A program made the translations under genes and the position numbers. Source: Aulosira sp. FACHB-615 (lineage in GTDB: Bacteria > Cyanobacteriota > Cyanobacteriia > Cyanobacteriales > Nostocaceae). From it: a DNA stretch of 64,000 nucleotides. Where the stretch lies: positions 1 to 64,000 of the forward strand of contig NZ_JACJSE010000013.1 of assembly GCF_014698045.1 (NCBI RefSeq), given 5' to 3'. Shown here piece after piece: positions 53,391-62,243 of the stretch (positions within the stretch are counted from its first letter, which is position 1; each line of letters starts with the position of its first letter). The notes under the pieces are model-generated. The model was not told the origin of the DNA, made no database searches, and saw only the letters and a program-made list of their open reading frames with translations.

Positions 53391-54701
53391 ATGAAATCAA
53401 ATATAAAGTTATTTGCCATAATCAGCAGCGCCAGTCAGTTTCCCAGAGGTGTTGCTTTGACTTTGGCTTTAACTAGTTTGCTATCTTTTGGACAGGGATT
53501 TACGGGTAATTATTTGGCGGAAGCTGCGCCACTTGGTGAGTCGGTACAACTTTCGCAACGCTTACCAGACCATTTTCGCAATCGTACCAATCGTTTACCA
53601 AGGGGAGTTGCTAATATCATCATTCGTGATGCGGCTCGGCGTGCTAGAGTCGCAACTAATCAGGTGAGAATTACTCAAGCTACGCGCAAAACTTTTGGAA
53701 ATCCCTGCATATTTAATTTTGGGGAAGTTTGTACTAGGGAATACAACCCGATTCAAGGTTGGGAAGTGATTGTCAGTGTTGAGGGACAGTCTTGGATTTA
53801 CCACAGCAATGAGTCTGGTTCTCAAATTGTTTTAGACCCCAATAGTACTGATTCAGGTTCAGATAACAGCTATCAATTACCCAGAGCGATCGCAAATAAC
53901 ATCTTACAAGATGCTTCCCGTCGTTCTGGTGTCAGCACTAGTAATTTAAGAATTACTCAAGCTACCCGTAAAACTTTTAGTAATCCTTGCATATTTAATT
54001 TTGGGGAAGTTTGTACTAGAGAATATAACCCGATTCAAGGATGGGAAGTGGTGGTTAGAGTTGAGAGACAGTCTTGGACTTATCATGTTGATGAATCGGG
54101 TTCACGGATTGTTTTAGATCCGCAAATTGACGACTCAAATTCAGATAACAGTTATCAATTACCCAGAGCGATCGCCAACAATATATTAAGAGATGCGGCG
54201 CGGCGTTCGGGTGAAGATGTGGATGATTTAAGAATTACTCAAGCCACCCGCAAAACTTTTAGTAATCGTTGTGTATTCAACTTTGGCGAAATCTGCACCG
54301 AAGAATATAACCCCATCAATGGTTGGGAAGTAATTGTGCAAGTGCGTCGTCAGTCTTGGACTTATCACAGTAATGAATCTGGTTCTCAAATCGTTTTAGA
54401 TCCCGATATTACCAATTCTGGTTCAGATAACAACTATGAATTACCAAGAGCGATCGTAGATAAAATTTTACGAGATGCAGCGCGGCGTTCTGGTGAAGAT
54501 GTGAGTGATTTAAGAATTACTCAAGCCACCCGCAAAACCTTTAGTAATCGTTGTGTGTTCAACTTTGGCGAAGTTTGTACCCAGCAATTTGACCCCATCG
54601 AAGGTTGGGAAGTAATTGTGCGAGTGCGTCGTCAGTCTTGGACTTATCACGTTGATGAGTCTGGTTCGTATATCGTTTTAGACCCAGATATTAGCCGATA
54701 G
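53391..54701 (+). CDS. Secreted protein made of four 94-residue repeats
   Basis: A 436-residue protein. A signal-like hydrophobic stretch (about 20-45, ALTLALTSLLSFG) precedes four repeats that start at residues 69, 163, 257 and 351, that is with an exact period of 94. Each carries LPR-A/G, a helix (ANNILRDAARRSG), RITQATRKTF-S/G-N, a cysteine pair (C-x3-6 spacing: PCIFNFGEVC or RCVFNFGEIC), then GWEVIV and RQSWTYH and ESGS-x-IVLDP. The cysteine pair could form one disulfide per repeat. Sequence between repeats is a variable Asp/Ser/Asn linker. I do not recognise a family. Expected outside the cytoplasm. Confidence 0.8.
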   Translation: MKSNIKLFAIISSASQFPRGVALTLALTSLLSFGQGFTGNYLAEAAPLGESVQLSQRLPDHFRNRTNRLPRGVANIIIRDAARRARVATNQVRITQATRKTFGNPCIFNFGEVCTREYNPIQGWEVIVSVEGQSWIYHSNESGSQIVLDPNSTDSGSDNSYQLPRAIANNILQDASRRSGVSTSNLRITQATRKTFSNPCIFNFGEVCTREYNPIQGWEVVVRVERQSWTYHVDESGSRIVLDPQIDDSNSDNSYQLPRAIANNILRDAARRSGEDVDDLRITQATRKTFSNRCVFNFGEICTEEYNPINGWEVIVQVRRQSWTYHSNESGSQIVLDPDITNSGSDNNYELPRAIVDKILRDAARRSGEDVSDLRITQATRKTFSNRCVFNFGEVCTQQFDPIEGWEVIVRVRRQSWTYHVDESGSYIVLDPDISR

Positions 54702-54714
54702 AAGTATGGGGATT

Positions 54715-54750
54715 AGGGGGACAAGGGAGACAAGGAAGACAAGGGAGAGA
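54715..54750. repeat. Short tandem repeats (GGGAGACAA type)
   Basis: GGGGGACAAGGGAGACAAGG and GAAGACAAGGGAGA: the same nonamer STRR as at 15058 and 34430. It starts 13 bp after the stop of the repeat protein gene. Confidence 0.75.
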
Positions 54751-54780
54751 TATGTTTATCAATTATTTAGTCGCACTTTT

Positions 54781-54823
54781 ATAGCTGTAGCCAAGGTAGT
54801 TAGGGCATCGGTAAGCGATAAAC
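54781..54823. repeat. Dispersed repeat ATAGCTGTAG...CATCGGTAAGC, copy 1
   Basis: The sequence runs ATAGCTGTAGCCAAGGTAGT then AGGGCATCGGTAAGC. A close copy is at 59763-59804 with GAAGACATCGGTAAGC. Non-coding, single words in each place. Confidence 0.55.
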
Positions 54824-54980
54824 TATAGACAATAAAAGACTTCTAACCCTGTCACCTGTCACCTCTCACCTGTCCCCTGCTGTACCTCTGGGTTATCTTG
54901 TTCAAAAATGTATTACGTCACACTTCAGACTTCAGACTACACACTTTATACTTTCATCATCCCGCTTCTGACTCAGAAAA

Positions 54981-56123
54981 TTGGTTAAGGTTGTTGTCAC
55001 TGGTATTGGTTTAGTCTCTGCTTTAGGCACAAACTTGGAAGATAGCTGGCAAAATTTGTTAGCAGGTAAGTCAGGAATTCAATATCAGCAACCGTTTGCA
55101 GAACTTGAATCAGTTCCTCTCGGCTTAATTGGTAAACAACCATCTGAGTTAAAAATCCTGACTCAGATAATTGTTGCTTCGGCGTTACGAGATGCTGGGT
55201 TGAATCCTCCATTACCTGACTGTGCTGTAGTGATTGGTTCGAGTCGCAGTTATCAAGGTGCGTGGGAATCTCTAGCTAGGGGTATGAATGGCAAAGATAG
55301 CAATTACGCATTAGAAGATTGGTTAGATATTTTACCCCAGATGAATGCGATCGCAACTGCTAGACAAATTGGGGCTACTGGGATAGTTGCTGCACCAATG
55401 GCGGCTTGTGCTACGGGGATTTGGTCGATTTCCCAAGCTGCTTTGTTAATTCAAACTGGCCAATGTGAACGAGTAATTGCTGGCGCAGTTGAAGCACCAA
55501 TTACACCGCTAACTATTTGCGGGTTTCAGCAGATGAATGCTTTAGCCAAAACTGGTGCTTATCCTTTTGATGTGCAGCGCGAAGGTTTAGTTTTGGGTGA
55601 AGGTGGGGCGGTGTTGGTTTTAGAATCAGCAGAGTTAGCCAAGCAACGCCAAGCGAGAGTTTATGGTGAAATTTTGGGTTTTGGTTTAACAGCCGATGCT
55701 TATCATACCAATCAACCTGAACCAAGTGGAACAAGTGCGATCGCAGCAATTAAACAATGTCTAGAACGCAGTTATCTCACACCAAATGATATAAATTACA
55801 TTCACGCCCACGGTACAGCTACGCAGTTAAACGACAAAATTGAAAGCAAAATCATCCAACAGTTATTTCCTAAAACAGTAGCAATCAGTTCCACCAAAGG
55901 TGCGACAGGACACACTCTCGGCGCTTCTGGTGCTTTAGGAATTGCTTTTGCTTTCAAAGCTTTGCAGCAGCAAGTTTTACCACCTTGTGTTGGCTTGCAG
56001 CAACCAGAATTTGATTTAAATTTTGTGATGAATGCTCAACAAAGTTCAATTCAAAATATCTTGTGTTTTAGCTTTGGTTTCGGCGGTCAAAATGCAGTTA
56101 TAGCCTTGAGTAATAATATTTGA
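54981..56123 (+). CDS. Second 3-oxoacyl-ACP synthase
   Basis: A 380-residue condensing enzyme distinct from FabF. The start is a TTG at 54981 (MVKVVVTGIGLVSALG), because no in-frame ATG precedes the conserved opening. The active Cys is in AAPMAACATGIWSIS, the histidines in YIHAHGTATQLND and STKGATGHTLGASGA, so it should be active. It is shorter than FabF (415). No ACP, transacylase or PKS/heterocyst-glycolipid gene is adjacent, so whether it serves housekeeping or a special lipid is open. Confidence 0.85.
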   Translation: MVKVVVTGIGLVSALGTNLEDSWQNLLAGKSGIQYQQPFAELESVPLGLIGKQPSELKILTQIIVASALRDAGLNPPLPDCAVVIGSSRSYQGAWESLARGMNGKDSNYALEDWLDILPQMNAIATARQIGATGIVAAPMAACATGIWSISQAALLIQTGQCERVIAGAVEAPITPLTICGFQQMNALAKTGAYPFDVQREGLVLGEGGAVLVLESAELAKQRQARVYGEILGFGLTADAYHTNQPEPSGTSAIAAIKQCLERSYLTPNDINYIHAHGTATQLNDKIESKIIQQLFPKTVAISSTKGATGHTLGASGALGIAFAFKALQQQVLPPCVGLQQPEFDLNFVMNAQQSSIQNILCFSFGFGGQNAVIALSNNI

Positions 56124-56347
56124 TTGATGAAAAAAATATTATATAAAGGTTATATTATACGTCTTATGTGAGATGGGGTAGAAAAAAAGAAGGGGAAACC
56201 ACAAGATAAAGGTAACGACACCAAAGCTTGAGGCCTCCCAATGAATATGGTAGATTGAACGCCTTACTCCTCTTACACCCTAATTTTTTGACTTTTGGGT
56301 TAAATCGAATACACTATGAAAATATAGAAAATCACTAAAATCTGAAG

Positions 56348-57151
56348 ATGAATATTTCTTCCACACAAAAAAAACCGCGTGTCGTATGGCAGGCGGTTTT
56401 GTCAGTAATCATGTATATTTTTATGTACTTGCCTATACTAGTATTAGGCTTTTATAGTTTCAATCAGTCACCGTATAGTGCTACCTGGCAAGGATTTACT
56501 CTGGATTGGTATCGTAAACTGTTCAGTGACGATCGCATTTTATCAGCCTTGAACAATAGCTTGATCGTTGCCTTTTGTGCGGTGGGAATTTCCGCCGTGT
56601 TGGGAACCTTGATGGCGGTAGGATTAGCGCGGTATAAATTTCCTGGGAAGAGTTTGTATCGTGGTGTAGCTTACTTACCCTTAATTATTCCTGATATTGC
56701 GATCGCTGTTGCCACTCTTGTATTTCTTGCTGCCTTTGCTATTCCTTTGAGTTTATGGACAATTGTCGCCGCCCATATTGTCTTTTGTTTAGCATATATC
56801 GGGTTAGTTGTGGGTTCACGGCTGAATAACTTAGACCCCCACTTAGAAGAAGCCGCCTTAGATTTAGGTGCTACACCAGTACAAGCATTTATTAAAGTTT
56901 TAGTCCCACAATTAATGCCCGGAATTATCGCAGGTTGTTTGCTGGCTTTTGTACTGAGTTTAGATGATTTTTTAATTGCCAGTTTTACGGCTGGTAGTGG
57001 TTATAACACTTTACCAATGGAAATTTTTAGCCGGATTAGAACTGGTGTTAAACCTGATATAAATGCTCTCAGTATGTTGTTAATTACCATATCAGCTATT
57101 GTTGCTTTTATAGCTGAATTTATGCGGATTTTGGGAGAAAGAAAGCAGTGA
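56348..57151 (+). CDS. potC: ABC transporter permease, PotC-like
   Basis: A 267-residue inner-membrane permease of the spermidine/putrescine type with about six membrane helices (YIFMYLPILVLGFYSFNQSP opens the first). The cytoplasmic EAA loop EEAALDLGATPVQAFIKVLV contacts the ATPase. PotA, PotB and PotD genes are not present in the window on either side, so it is either an orphan or works with partners elsewhere. The end (EFMRILGERKQ) is intact. Confidence 0.85.
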   Translation: MNISSTQKKPRVVWQAVLSVIMYIFMYLPILVLGFYSFNQSPYSATWQGFTLDWYRKLFSDDRILSALNNSLIVAFCAVGISAVLGTLMAVGLARYKFPGKSLYRGVAYLPLIIPDIAIAVATLVFLAAFAIPLSLWTIVAAHIVFCLAYIGLVVGSRLNNLDPHLEEAALDLGATPVQAFIKVLVPQLMPGIIAGCLLAFVLSLDDFLIASFTAGSGYNTLPMEIFSRIRTGVKPDINALSMLLITISAIVAFIAEFMRILGERKQ

Positions 57152-57713
57152 ATGTACAAGAATATACCCGATTTATTTAAGAAATCAGGTATAGCAAAAT
57201 GTATCCAAAGCTAACTTTAAAAATTCAGCCAAATATATCAATTATTACAAAATCTCCACAAGTTCGATTTGTACTTACATCTAACATTAAATACCCTTGA
57301 CAATCGCAATATTCCCACATTATCATTCCTCTTGGAATGGGAATTAGTGCTATCATTCATTCTCAAAATTCAAAAGTACCCAACACAAAGCGACAAATAA
57401 ATAAACTCTTCTCATTTGTATTTTTTGGTGCAAGTATATATGCAGATGAAATTGAGTTAATATTTATTTGTCTAGAAATCGGTTTTCAATTCTAGGACTT
57501 ACGCATAAAAACGAAAAATCAAGGGTTTTGGCGAGGGTGTAGGGGTGCAGGGACTGGAGTGGGCGGGTTTCCCGACTTGAGCCAAGTGGCGTGTGTATAT
57601 ATCTAAAACCCTTACACCCTTACACCCAATCTTCATAAACAATCCTGGTGCGTAAGTCCTGAATTCGATAATATTGGGGCTAACTTTGGACAAGATGCTA
57701 CCTCCTCCTCGTT
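57152..57713. other. Intergenic region before the kinase gene
   Basis: About 560 bp: a degenerate palindrome ACCCGATTTATTTAAGAAATCAGGT at 57167-57191, AT-rich DNA to 57490, and miniature element copy G at 57494-57660. Frames are short and no gene is supported. Confidence 0.5.
57494..57660. mobile_element. Miniature inverted-repeat element, copy G (complete)
   Basis: AGGACTTACGCA at 57494 and its exact complement at the right end bound 167 bp in the opposite orientation to copy B (starts ACGCATAAAAACGAAAAATC). AATTC lies outside both ends (57488-57492 and 57662-57666), one base removed at each side, consistent with a 5-bp target duplication. It carries a GTGGGCGGGTTTCCC module. Confidence 0.85.
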
Positions 57714-59552
57714 ATGCAAATCTGCCAAAATCCCAATTGTTCAAATCCATTCAATGCTGACGGCAATAGATTTTGCATAAGTTGTGGACAAAGCAGTTTT
57801 GGTAAACTGCTGCGAAACCGTTACCGTGTCATTAGACTATTAGGCGAAGGCGGATTTAGCAAAACCTACGCAGCCGAAGATGCAGATAGACTAGATGCAC
57901 CTTGCGTCATTAAACAGTTCTTTCCGCAAATTCAAGGAACCGGACAACGTACAAAAGCCGCAGAATTCTTCAAAGAAGAAGCATTCCGGCTGTATGAACT
58001 AGGAGAAAATCACAGCCAAATTCCGCGATTATTGGCTTACTTTGCCCAAGGTTCCAGTTTATATTTAGTCCAAGAATTTATTCAAGGTAGAACACTTGTA
58101 GAAGAAGTTAAAGAACAGCAGTTTAACGAAGAAAAAATCCGGCAAATCTTAACTGATTTATTGCCAGTATTAGAATTTATTCATAATTGTAATGTTGTTC
58201 ATCGAGATATCAAACCAGAAAACATTATTCGCCGTGATCACGATAGCAAATTAGTATTAATTGATTTTGGTGGTGCTAAACAAGTTACACAAACCAGTAT
58301 AGCCAGACAAGCAACAGTGATTTATACAATGGGTTATGCTCCAAGTGAGCAGATGGCTGGTTTTGCTTGTCCTGCCAGTGATTTATATGCTTTGGGTGTA
58401 ACTTGTGTGCGGTTACTAACTCAATGTTTACCCATTCAAGATGTTTACGGGCAGATTAAAGACCCTTTATATGATGCCATGAATGGTCAGTGGTTATGGC
58501 AAGAATATATAGACAAACAAGGTATTTATATTAGCGAAGACTTAAGGCAAATTCTCAATAAATTACTGCAACATTTAGCAAGTGACAGATATCAATCAGC
58601 AGCCGAAGTTCTCAATGATTTAAAATCTGCCAAAACAGTAATTATTGAATCACCAGTCACGCAACCAACATTGCTCAAATTACCCACAGAACCAAAAATA
58701 ATTCGACCATTACCGCCATTACAAACCTGTGAATTTGAGGTAGTCACGATAGACACAGGCGGTAGAGAAGTTAACCGCGATCGCGCTACATCTGAGTTTT
58801 TTGTGGAAGAATTAAGTAAAGGCATCACCTTAGAAATGTTAGCCATTCCTGGCGGGACATATCTCATGGGTTCGCCCAACTTTGAAGGCGATGCTGACGA
58901 ACGCCCCCAACATCGAGTTGCGATCGCACCCTTTTTTATGGGTAAATATCCCATAACCCAAGCACAATGGCGTGCTGTTGCAGGCTTACCCAAAGTCAAA
59001 CAAACCCTCAACCCCTACCCTTCCAAATTTAAAGGACTATATCGCCCAGTCGAAAACGTTTCATGGCACGAAGCTGTAGAATTTTGCGTTAGACTCTCAC
59101 AAAAAACCGGACGGGAATACCGCCTCCCCAGCGAAGCCGAATGGGAATATGCTTGTCGCGCCGGCACTACCACATCCTTTCACTTTGGCGAAACAATTAC
59201 CACCGAATTAGTCAACTACAGCGACAGCAATACCTACATCATGGAAACCAAAACCAGGTATCGCAAAGAAACCACCGATGTCGGTAGTTTTCAAGTCACC
59301 AACGCCTTTGGATTGTATGATATGCACGGGTTAGTTTGGGAATGGTGCGCTGACCCTTGGCACAACAACTACCAAGGCGCACCCACAGACGGAAGAGTTT
59401 GGGAAGATGGCGGTGATAGCAATCGGCGGGTGTTGCGTGGTGGTTCTTGGAACTTTGGCGCAGAACTGTGTCGTAGCGCCAGCCGCAGTTGGAATGAATC
59501 AGACGGTGGTTTAAGAATTTGCGGTTTTCGCGTCGTCTTGTCTTTAGGATAA
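57714..59552 (+). CDS. Ser/Thr kinase fused to a formylglycine-synthase-like domain
   Basis: A 612-residue protein with three parts. Residues 4-24 hold four cysteines (C4, C9, C21, C24) like a zinc ribbon. Residues about 35-305 are a protein kinase: LLGEGGFSKTY (P-loop), PCVIKQFF (the Lys), VVHRDIKPENII (catalytic Asp) and LIDFGGAKQ (DFG). Residues about 375-610 are an FGE-sulfatase (formylglycine-synthase-like) domain: AIPGGTYLMGSPNFEGDADE, GREYRLPSEAEWEYACRAGT, GLVWEWCADPWH and RVLRGGSWNF. The last domain often serves binding, not catalysis, in such fusions. Cytoplasmic; substrate unknown. Kinase-FGE fusions are known in cyanobacteria. Confidence 0.9.
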   Translation: MQICQNPNCSNPFNADGNRFCISCGQSSFGKLLRNRYRVIRLLGEGGFSKTYAAEDADRLDAPCVIKQFFPQIQGTGQRTKAAEFFKEEAFRLYELGENHSQIPRLLAYFAQGSSLYLVQEFIQGRTLVEEVKEQQFNEEKIRQILTDLLPVLEFIHNCNVVHRDIKPENIIRRDHDSKLVLIDFGGAKQVTQTSIARQATVIYTMGYAPSEQMAGFACPASDLYALGVTCVRLLTQCLPIQDVYGQIKDPLYDAMNGQWLWQEYIDKQGIYISEDLRQILNKLLQHLASDRYQSAAEVLNDLKSAKTVIIESPVTQPTLLKLPTEPKIIRPLPPLQTCEFEVVTIDTGGREVNRDRATSEFFVEELSKGITLEMLAIPGGTYLMGSPNFEGDADERPQHRVAIAPFFMGKYPITQAQWRAVAGLPKVKQTLNPYPSKFKGLYRPVENVSWHEAVEFCVRLSQKTGREYRLPSEAEWEYACRAGTTTSFHFGETITTELVNYSDSNTYIMETKTRYRKETTDVGSFQVTNAFGLYDMHGLVWEWCADPWHNNYQGAPTDGRVWEDGGDSNRRVLRGGSWNFGAELCRSASRSWNESDGGLRICGFRVVLSLG

Positions 59553-60027
59553 GCGTGTTATCCCAAAATCCTGAGTGCTGACACAAATTCATTGGTTTTT
59601 AATTCTTTTCCCCTGCTCACCTGCGACTACTTAAAAATTATGGATACATCTTGACTATGGGGTTTTACCTATGGAATTGCAAAGATTTCTTGAAGAACTA
59701 TGGCGTTGTATCAATCTGAGATGAATTGTACAGATGCAAGCTCGGAATCACCCACTCATCATAGCTGTAGTCAAGGTAGTGAAGACATCGGTAAGCAATT
59801 AAACACACATCTTACATCTAGTGCCTACTATACTCCAGCAAAGCCCCAGCCTGTCTCCGGTTAGTGAATCTCGACACTTCTCCTACCGCAGACGCTACGC
59901 GAACGATAAACTCAGTGCATCGCTTTGCTTGATTACCGCGTAGTCGAACCACTGCCTTCTTCAACGACACTCACGACTCATCACTAAATCCCCATTCGCT
60001 AGTCAATACACACCTTGTGGTTCGACA
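59553..60027. other. Intergenic region with dispersed repeats
   Basis: About 475 bp. It holds copy 2 of the ATAGCTGTAG repeat (59763-59804), the AGACGCTACGCGAACG word (about 59890-59908) with TCAGTGCATCGC and GTAGTCGAAC parts, and an STRR-like GACACTCACGACTCATCACT near 59966. No gene supported. Confidence 0.5.
59763..59804. repeat. Dispersed repeat ATAGCTGTAG...CATCGGTAAGC, copy 2
   Basis: ATAGCTGTAGTCAAGGTAGT then GAAGACATCGGTAAGC, matching 54781-54823 with few differences. Non-coding. Confidence 0.55.
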
Positions 60028-62088
60028 ATGGGATCACCTTTTTTCCAAGTACGAGCATTAGGTTTGTGTGACATGCACGACTTGATCATAAATTTATTTA
60101 GCAACGGCTCATTTATTCCTCATGGTCACTGTTACTTATGGCAACCGGGTTTAGTCTGGCTGCATATTATTTCTGATACCATCATTGCCCTAGCTTACTA
60201 TTCGATTCCTTTGACTTTGTTCTACTTTGTTCGTAAGCGGCAAGATTTACCTTTTTATTGGATATTCTTGTTATTTGCGGCTTTTATTATTTTTTGCGGT
60301 ACAACCCATATCGCCGAAATTTGGACATTGTGGCATCCTACCTATTGGCTATCAGGTATTATCAAAGCAGCAACGGCTTTGGTTTCATTATTTACCGCCA
60401 TAGAACTTGTACCGTTAGTACCAAAAGCACTGGCTCTACCTAGTCCGATGCAATTAAGCGAAGCAAACAAGGCATTACAAGCGCAAATTGCCGAACGCTT
60501 AGAAGTGGAAAATCAACTCAGGCGACTACAAGAGGAACTAGAACAGCGTGTTCAAAAAAGAACTGCCCAATTAGTAACAGTTAACCAAAAATTACAACAA
60601 GAAATTGATGAGCGTAAACTTGCAGAAGCAGCCTTAGTCAAAAGTGAAGCAAGGTTTCAAAAAATTGCAGCTGCTTCACCTGCACAGATTTATATCTTGG
60701 CTTATTATCCAGCTACGAATGAAATGCGTTATGAATATATCAGTTCCGGGGTGGCAGAAATTCAGGAATTAGCACCCCAAACAGTTTTAGCAGATGCTTT
60801 ATTGACATATCAGCAAGTGCATCCTGATGATTTGCTACTTTATAATCAGCTAACTATTCAAAGTCTTAAAACCCTAGAACCGTTTGCCCATGAATGGCGG
60901 ATTATTACTCCCTCTGGGAAGATAAAATGGGTACGTGCCAACTCCCGCCCAGAACGCCGGGAAAATGGTGAAATTTGCTGGTATGGAGTGTTACTAGATA
61001 TTACTGACCTCAAACAAGCCGAGTTGGCTTTGCGTGAGAGTGAAGAGCGATTTCGTTTGGCATTTTATAATGCTCCCATTGGGATGGCGCTGTTGGGATT
61101 AGATCAACGCTGGTTGCAAATTAATCCGATGTTAGGTGAAATGCTGGGCTACGCTGAGTTTGAGTTTTTTAGTTTGAGTGTGTTTGACTCAATTCACCCA
61201 GAAGATGCACATCAGTTAAGACAAGGTATAGAGCAAGTTTTGAGTAATGAAAATCGCAGTTTTCAAGCGCAGTTACGTTACTTGTGTTATGGCGGACGTA
61301 TTGCTTGGGGGCTAACGAGTTTATCGTTGGTACAAGATTTCCAAAATCAACCACTCTATTATGTTCTACAAATTCAAGATGTGACTGAACAGCAAGCTAT
61401 TGAACAGATAAAAAATGAGTTCATTTCGGTTGTGAGTCATGAACTGCGGACTCCACTCACAGCTATTCAAGGATTTTTAGGGCTGTTGAATACGGGGATT
61501 TATGATGATAAACCAGAAAAAGCCAAACGGATGATTCAGCAAGCTGCAACAAATAGCGATCGCCTGGTGCGTTTGGTCAATGATATTTTAGACTTGGAGC
61601 GTTTATCTTCTGGGCGAGTCCAACTAATCAAACAAGTCTGCAATGCGGCTGATTTGATGCAACGCGCCGTCGGTGAAGTACAACCTATAGCCCTAGCAGC
61701 AGCCGTTACAATTACTGTTCAACCCACCACTGCTTGCGTTTGGGCTGATCCTGATTTAATTATCCAAACCCTGACGAATTTATTGAGTAACGCCATCAAA
61801 TTTTCTCCCCTCAACTCAGTCATTACTTTATCAGCACAGGCGCAAGCCGACTGGGTACTATTTCAAGTCCAAGACCAAGGTAGAGGTATTCCCGCAGATA
61901 AACTAGAAACAATATTTGAACGTTTTGAACAAGTTGATGTCTCGGATGCGCGTGCTAAAGGCGGAACAGGCCTCGGTTTGGCAATTTGTCAAAGTATTGT
62001 CAAACAACATGGTGGTAGTATTTGGGCAAGCAGTGTTCTTGGTGAAGGTAGTACGTTTTATTTCACCTTGCCTATTTCATATTCATAA
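60028..62088 (+). CDS. Ethylene-receptor-like histidine kinase
   Basis: A 686-residue membrane kinase. The N-terminus has three membrane helices with the ethylene-binding pattern: D50 in LHIISDTIIALAYYSIP, C90 and H94 in FIIFCGTTHIAEIW. Their spacing (40 and 4) equals Asp25, Cys65 and His69 of plant ETR1, so copper-dependent ethylene binding is expected. There follow a coiled linker, two PAS domains (about 210-330 and 340-460), HisKA (FISVVSHELRTPLTAIQGF) and ATPase (NLLSNAIKF, DQGRGIP, GTGLGLAIC). ATG at 60028 is used; ATG at 60073 (MHDLIINLF) is a close alternative. No response regulator is adjacent. A miniature element starts right after the stop. Confidence 0.9.
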   Translation: MGSPFFQVRALGLCDMHDLIINLFSNGSFIPHGHCYLWQPGLVWLHIISDTIIALAYYSIPLTLFYFVRKRQDLPFYWIFLLFAAFIIFCGTTHIAEIWTLWHPTYWLSGIIKAATALVSLFTAIELVPLVPKALALPSPMQLSEANKALQAQIAERLEVENQLRRLQEELEQRVQKRTAQLVTVNQKLQQEIDERKLAEAALVKSEARFQKIAAASPAQIYILAYYPATNEMRYEYISSGVAEIQELAPQTVLADALLTYQQVHPDDLLLYNQLTIQSLKTLEPFAHEWRIITPSGKIKWVRANSRPERRENGEICWYGVLLDITDLKQAELALRESEERFRLAFYNAPIGMALLGLDQRWLQINPMLGEMLGYAEFEFFSLSVFDSIHPEDAHQLRQGIEQVLSNENRSFQAQLRYLCYGGRIAWGLTSLSLVQDFQNQPLYYVLQIQDVTEQQAIEQIKNEFISVVSHELRTPLTAIQGFLGLLNTGIYDDKPEKAKRMIQQAATNSDRLVRLVNDILDLERLSSGRVQLIKQVCNAADLMQRAVGEVQPIALAAAVTITVQPTTACVWADPDLIIQTLTNLLSNAIKFSPLNSVITLSAQAQADWVLFQVQDQGRGIPADKLETIFERFEQVDVSDARAKGGTGLGLAICQSIVKQHGGSIWASSVLGEGSTFYFTLPISYS

Positions 62089-62152
62089 AACTTACGCACC
62101 AAGATTTTCTGTAGAGACTGGGTGTAGGGGTGTAAGGGTTTTAGATACATAC
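62089..62152. mobile_element. Miniature element fragment, copy H
   Basis: AACTTACGCACCAAGATTTT with GTAGAGACTGGGTGTAGGGG shares one end and interior of the family; the second end is absent. It begins immediately after the stop codon of the ethylene-receptor-like kinase. Confidence 0.65.
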
Positions 62153-62243
62153 TCAATCAGCATTTGTCTTGGTTGACTTTCTGACAAGATTCGGCTATCA
62201 CAGCAGCAGAAATGCGATCGCAGCAACTACCACAGGCTCAAAT

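Noticed and set aside
57714..59552. Calling the last domain a true formylglycine-generating enzyme
   Set aside because: Such domains in kinase fusions are often binding modules, and no sulfatase gene is nearby.
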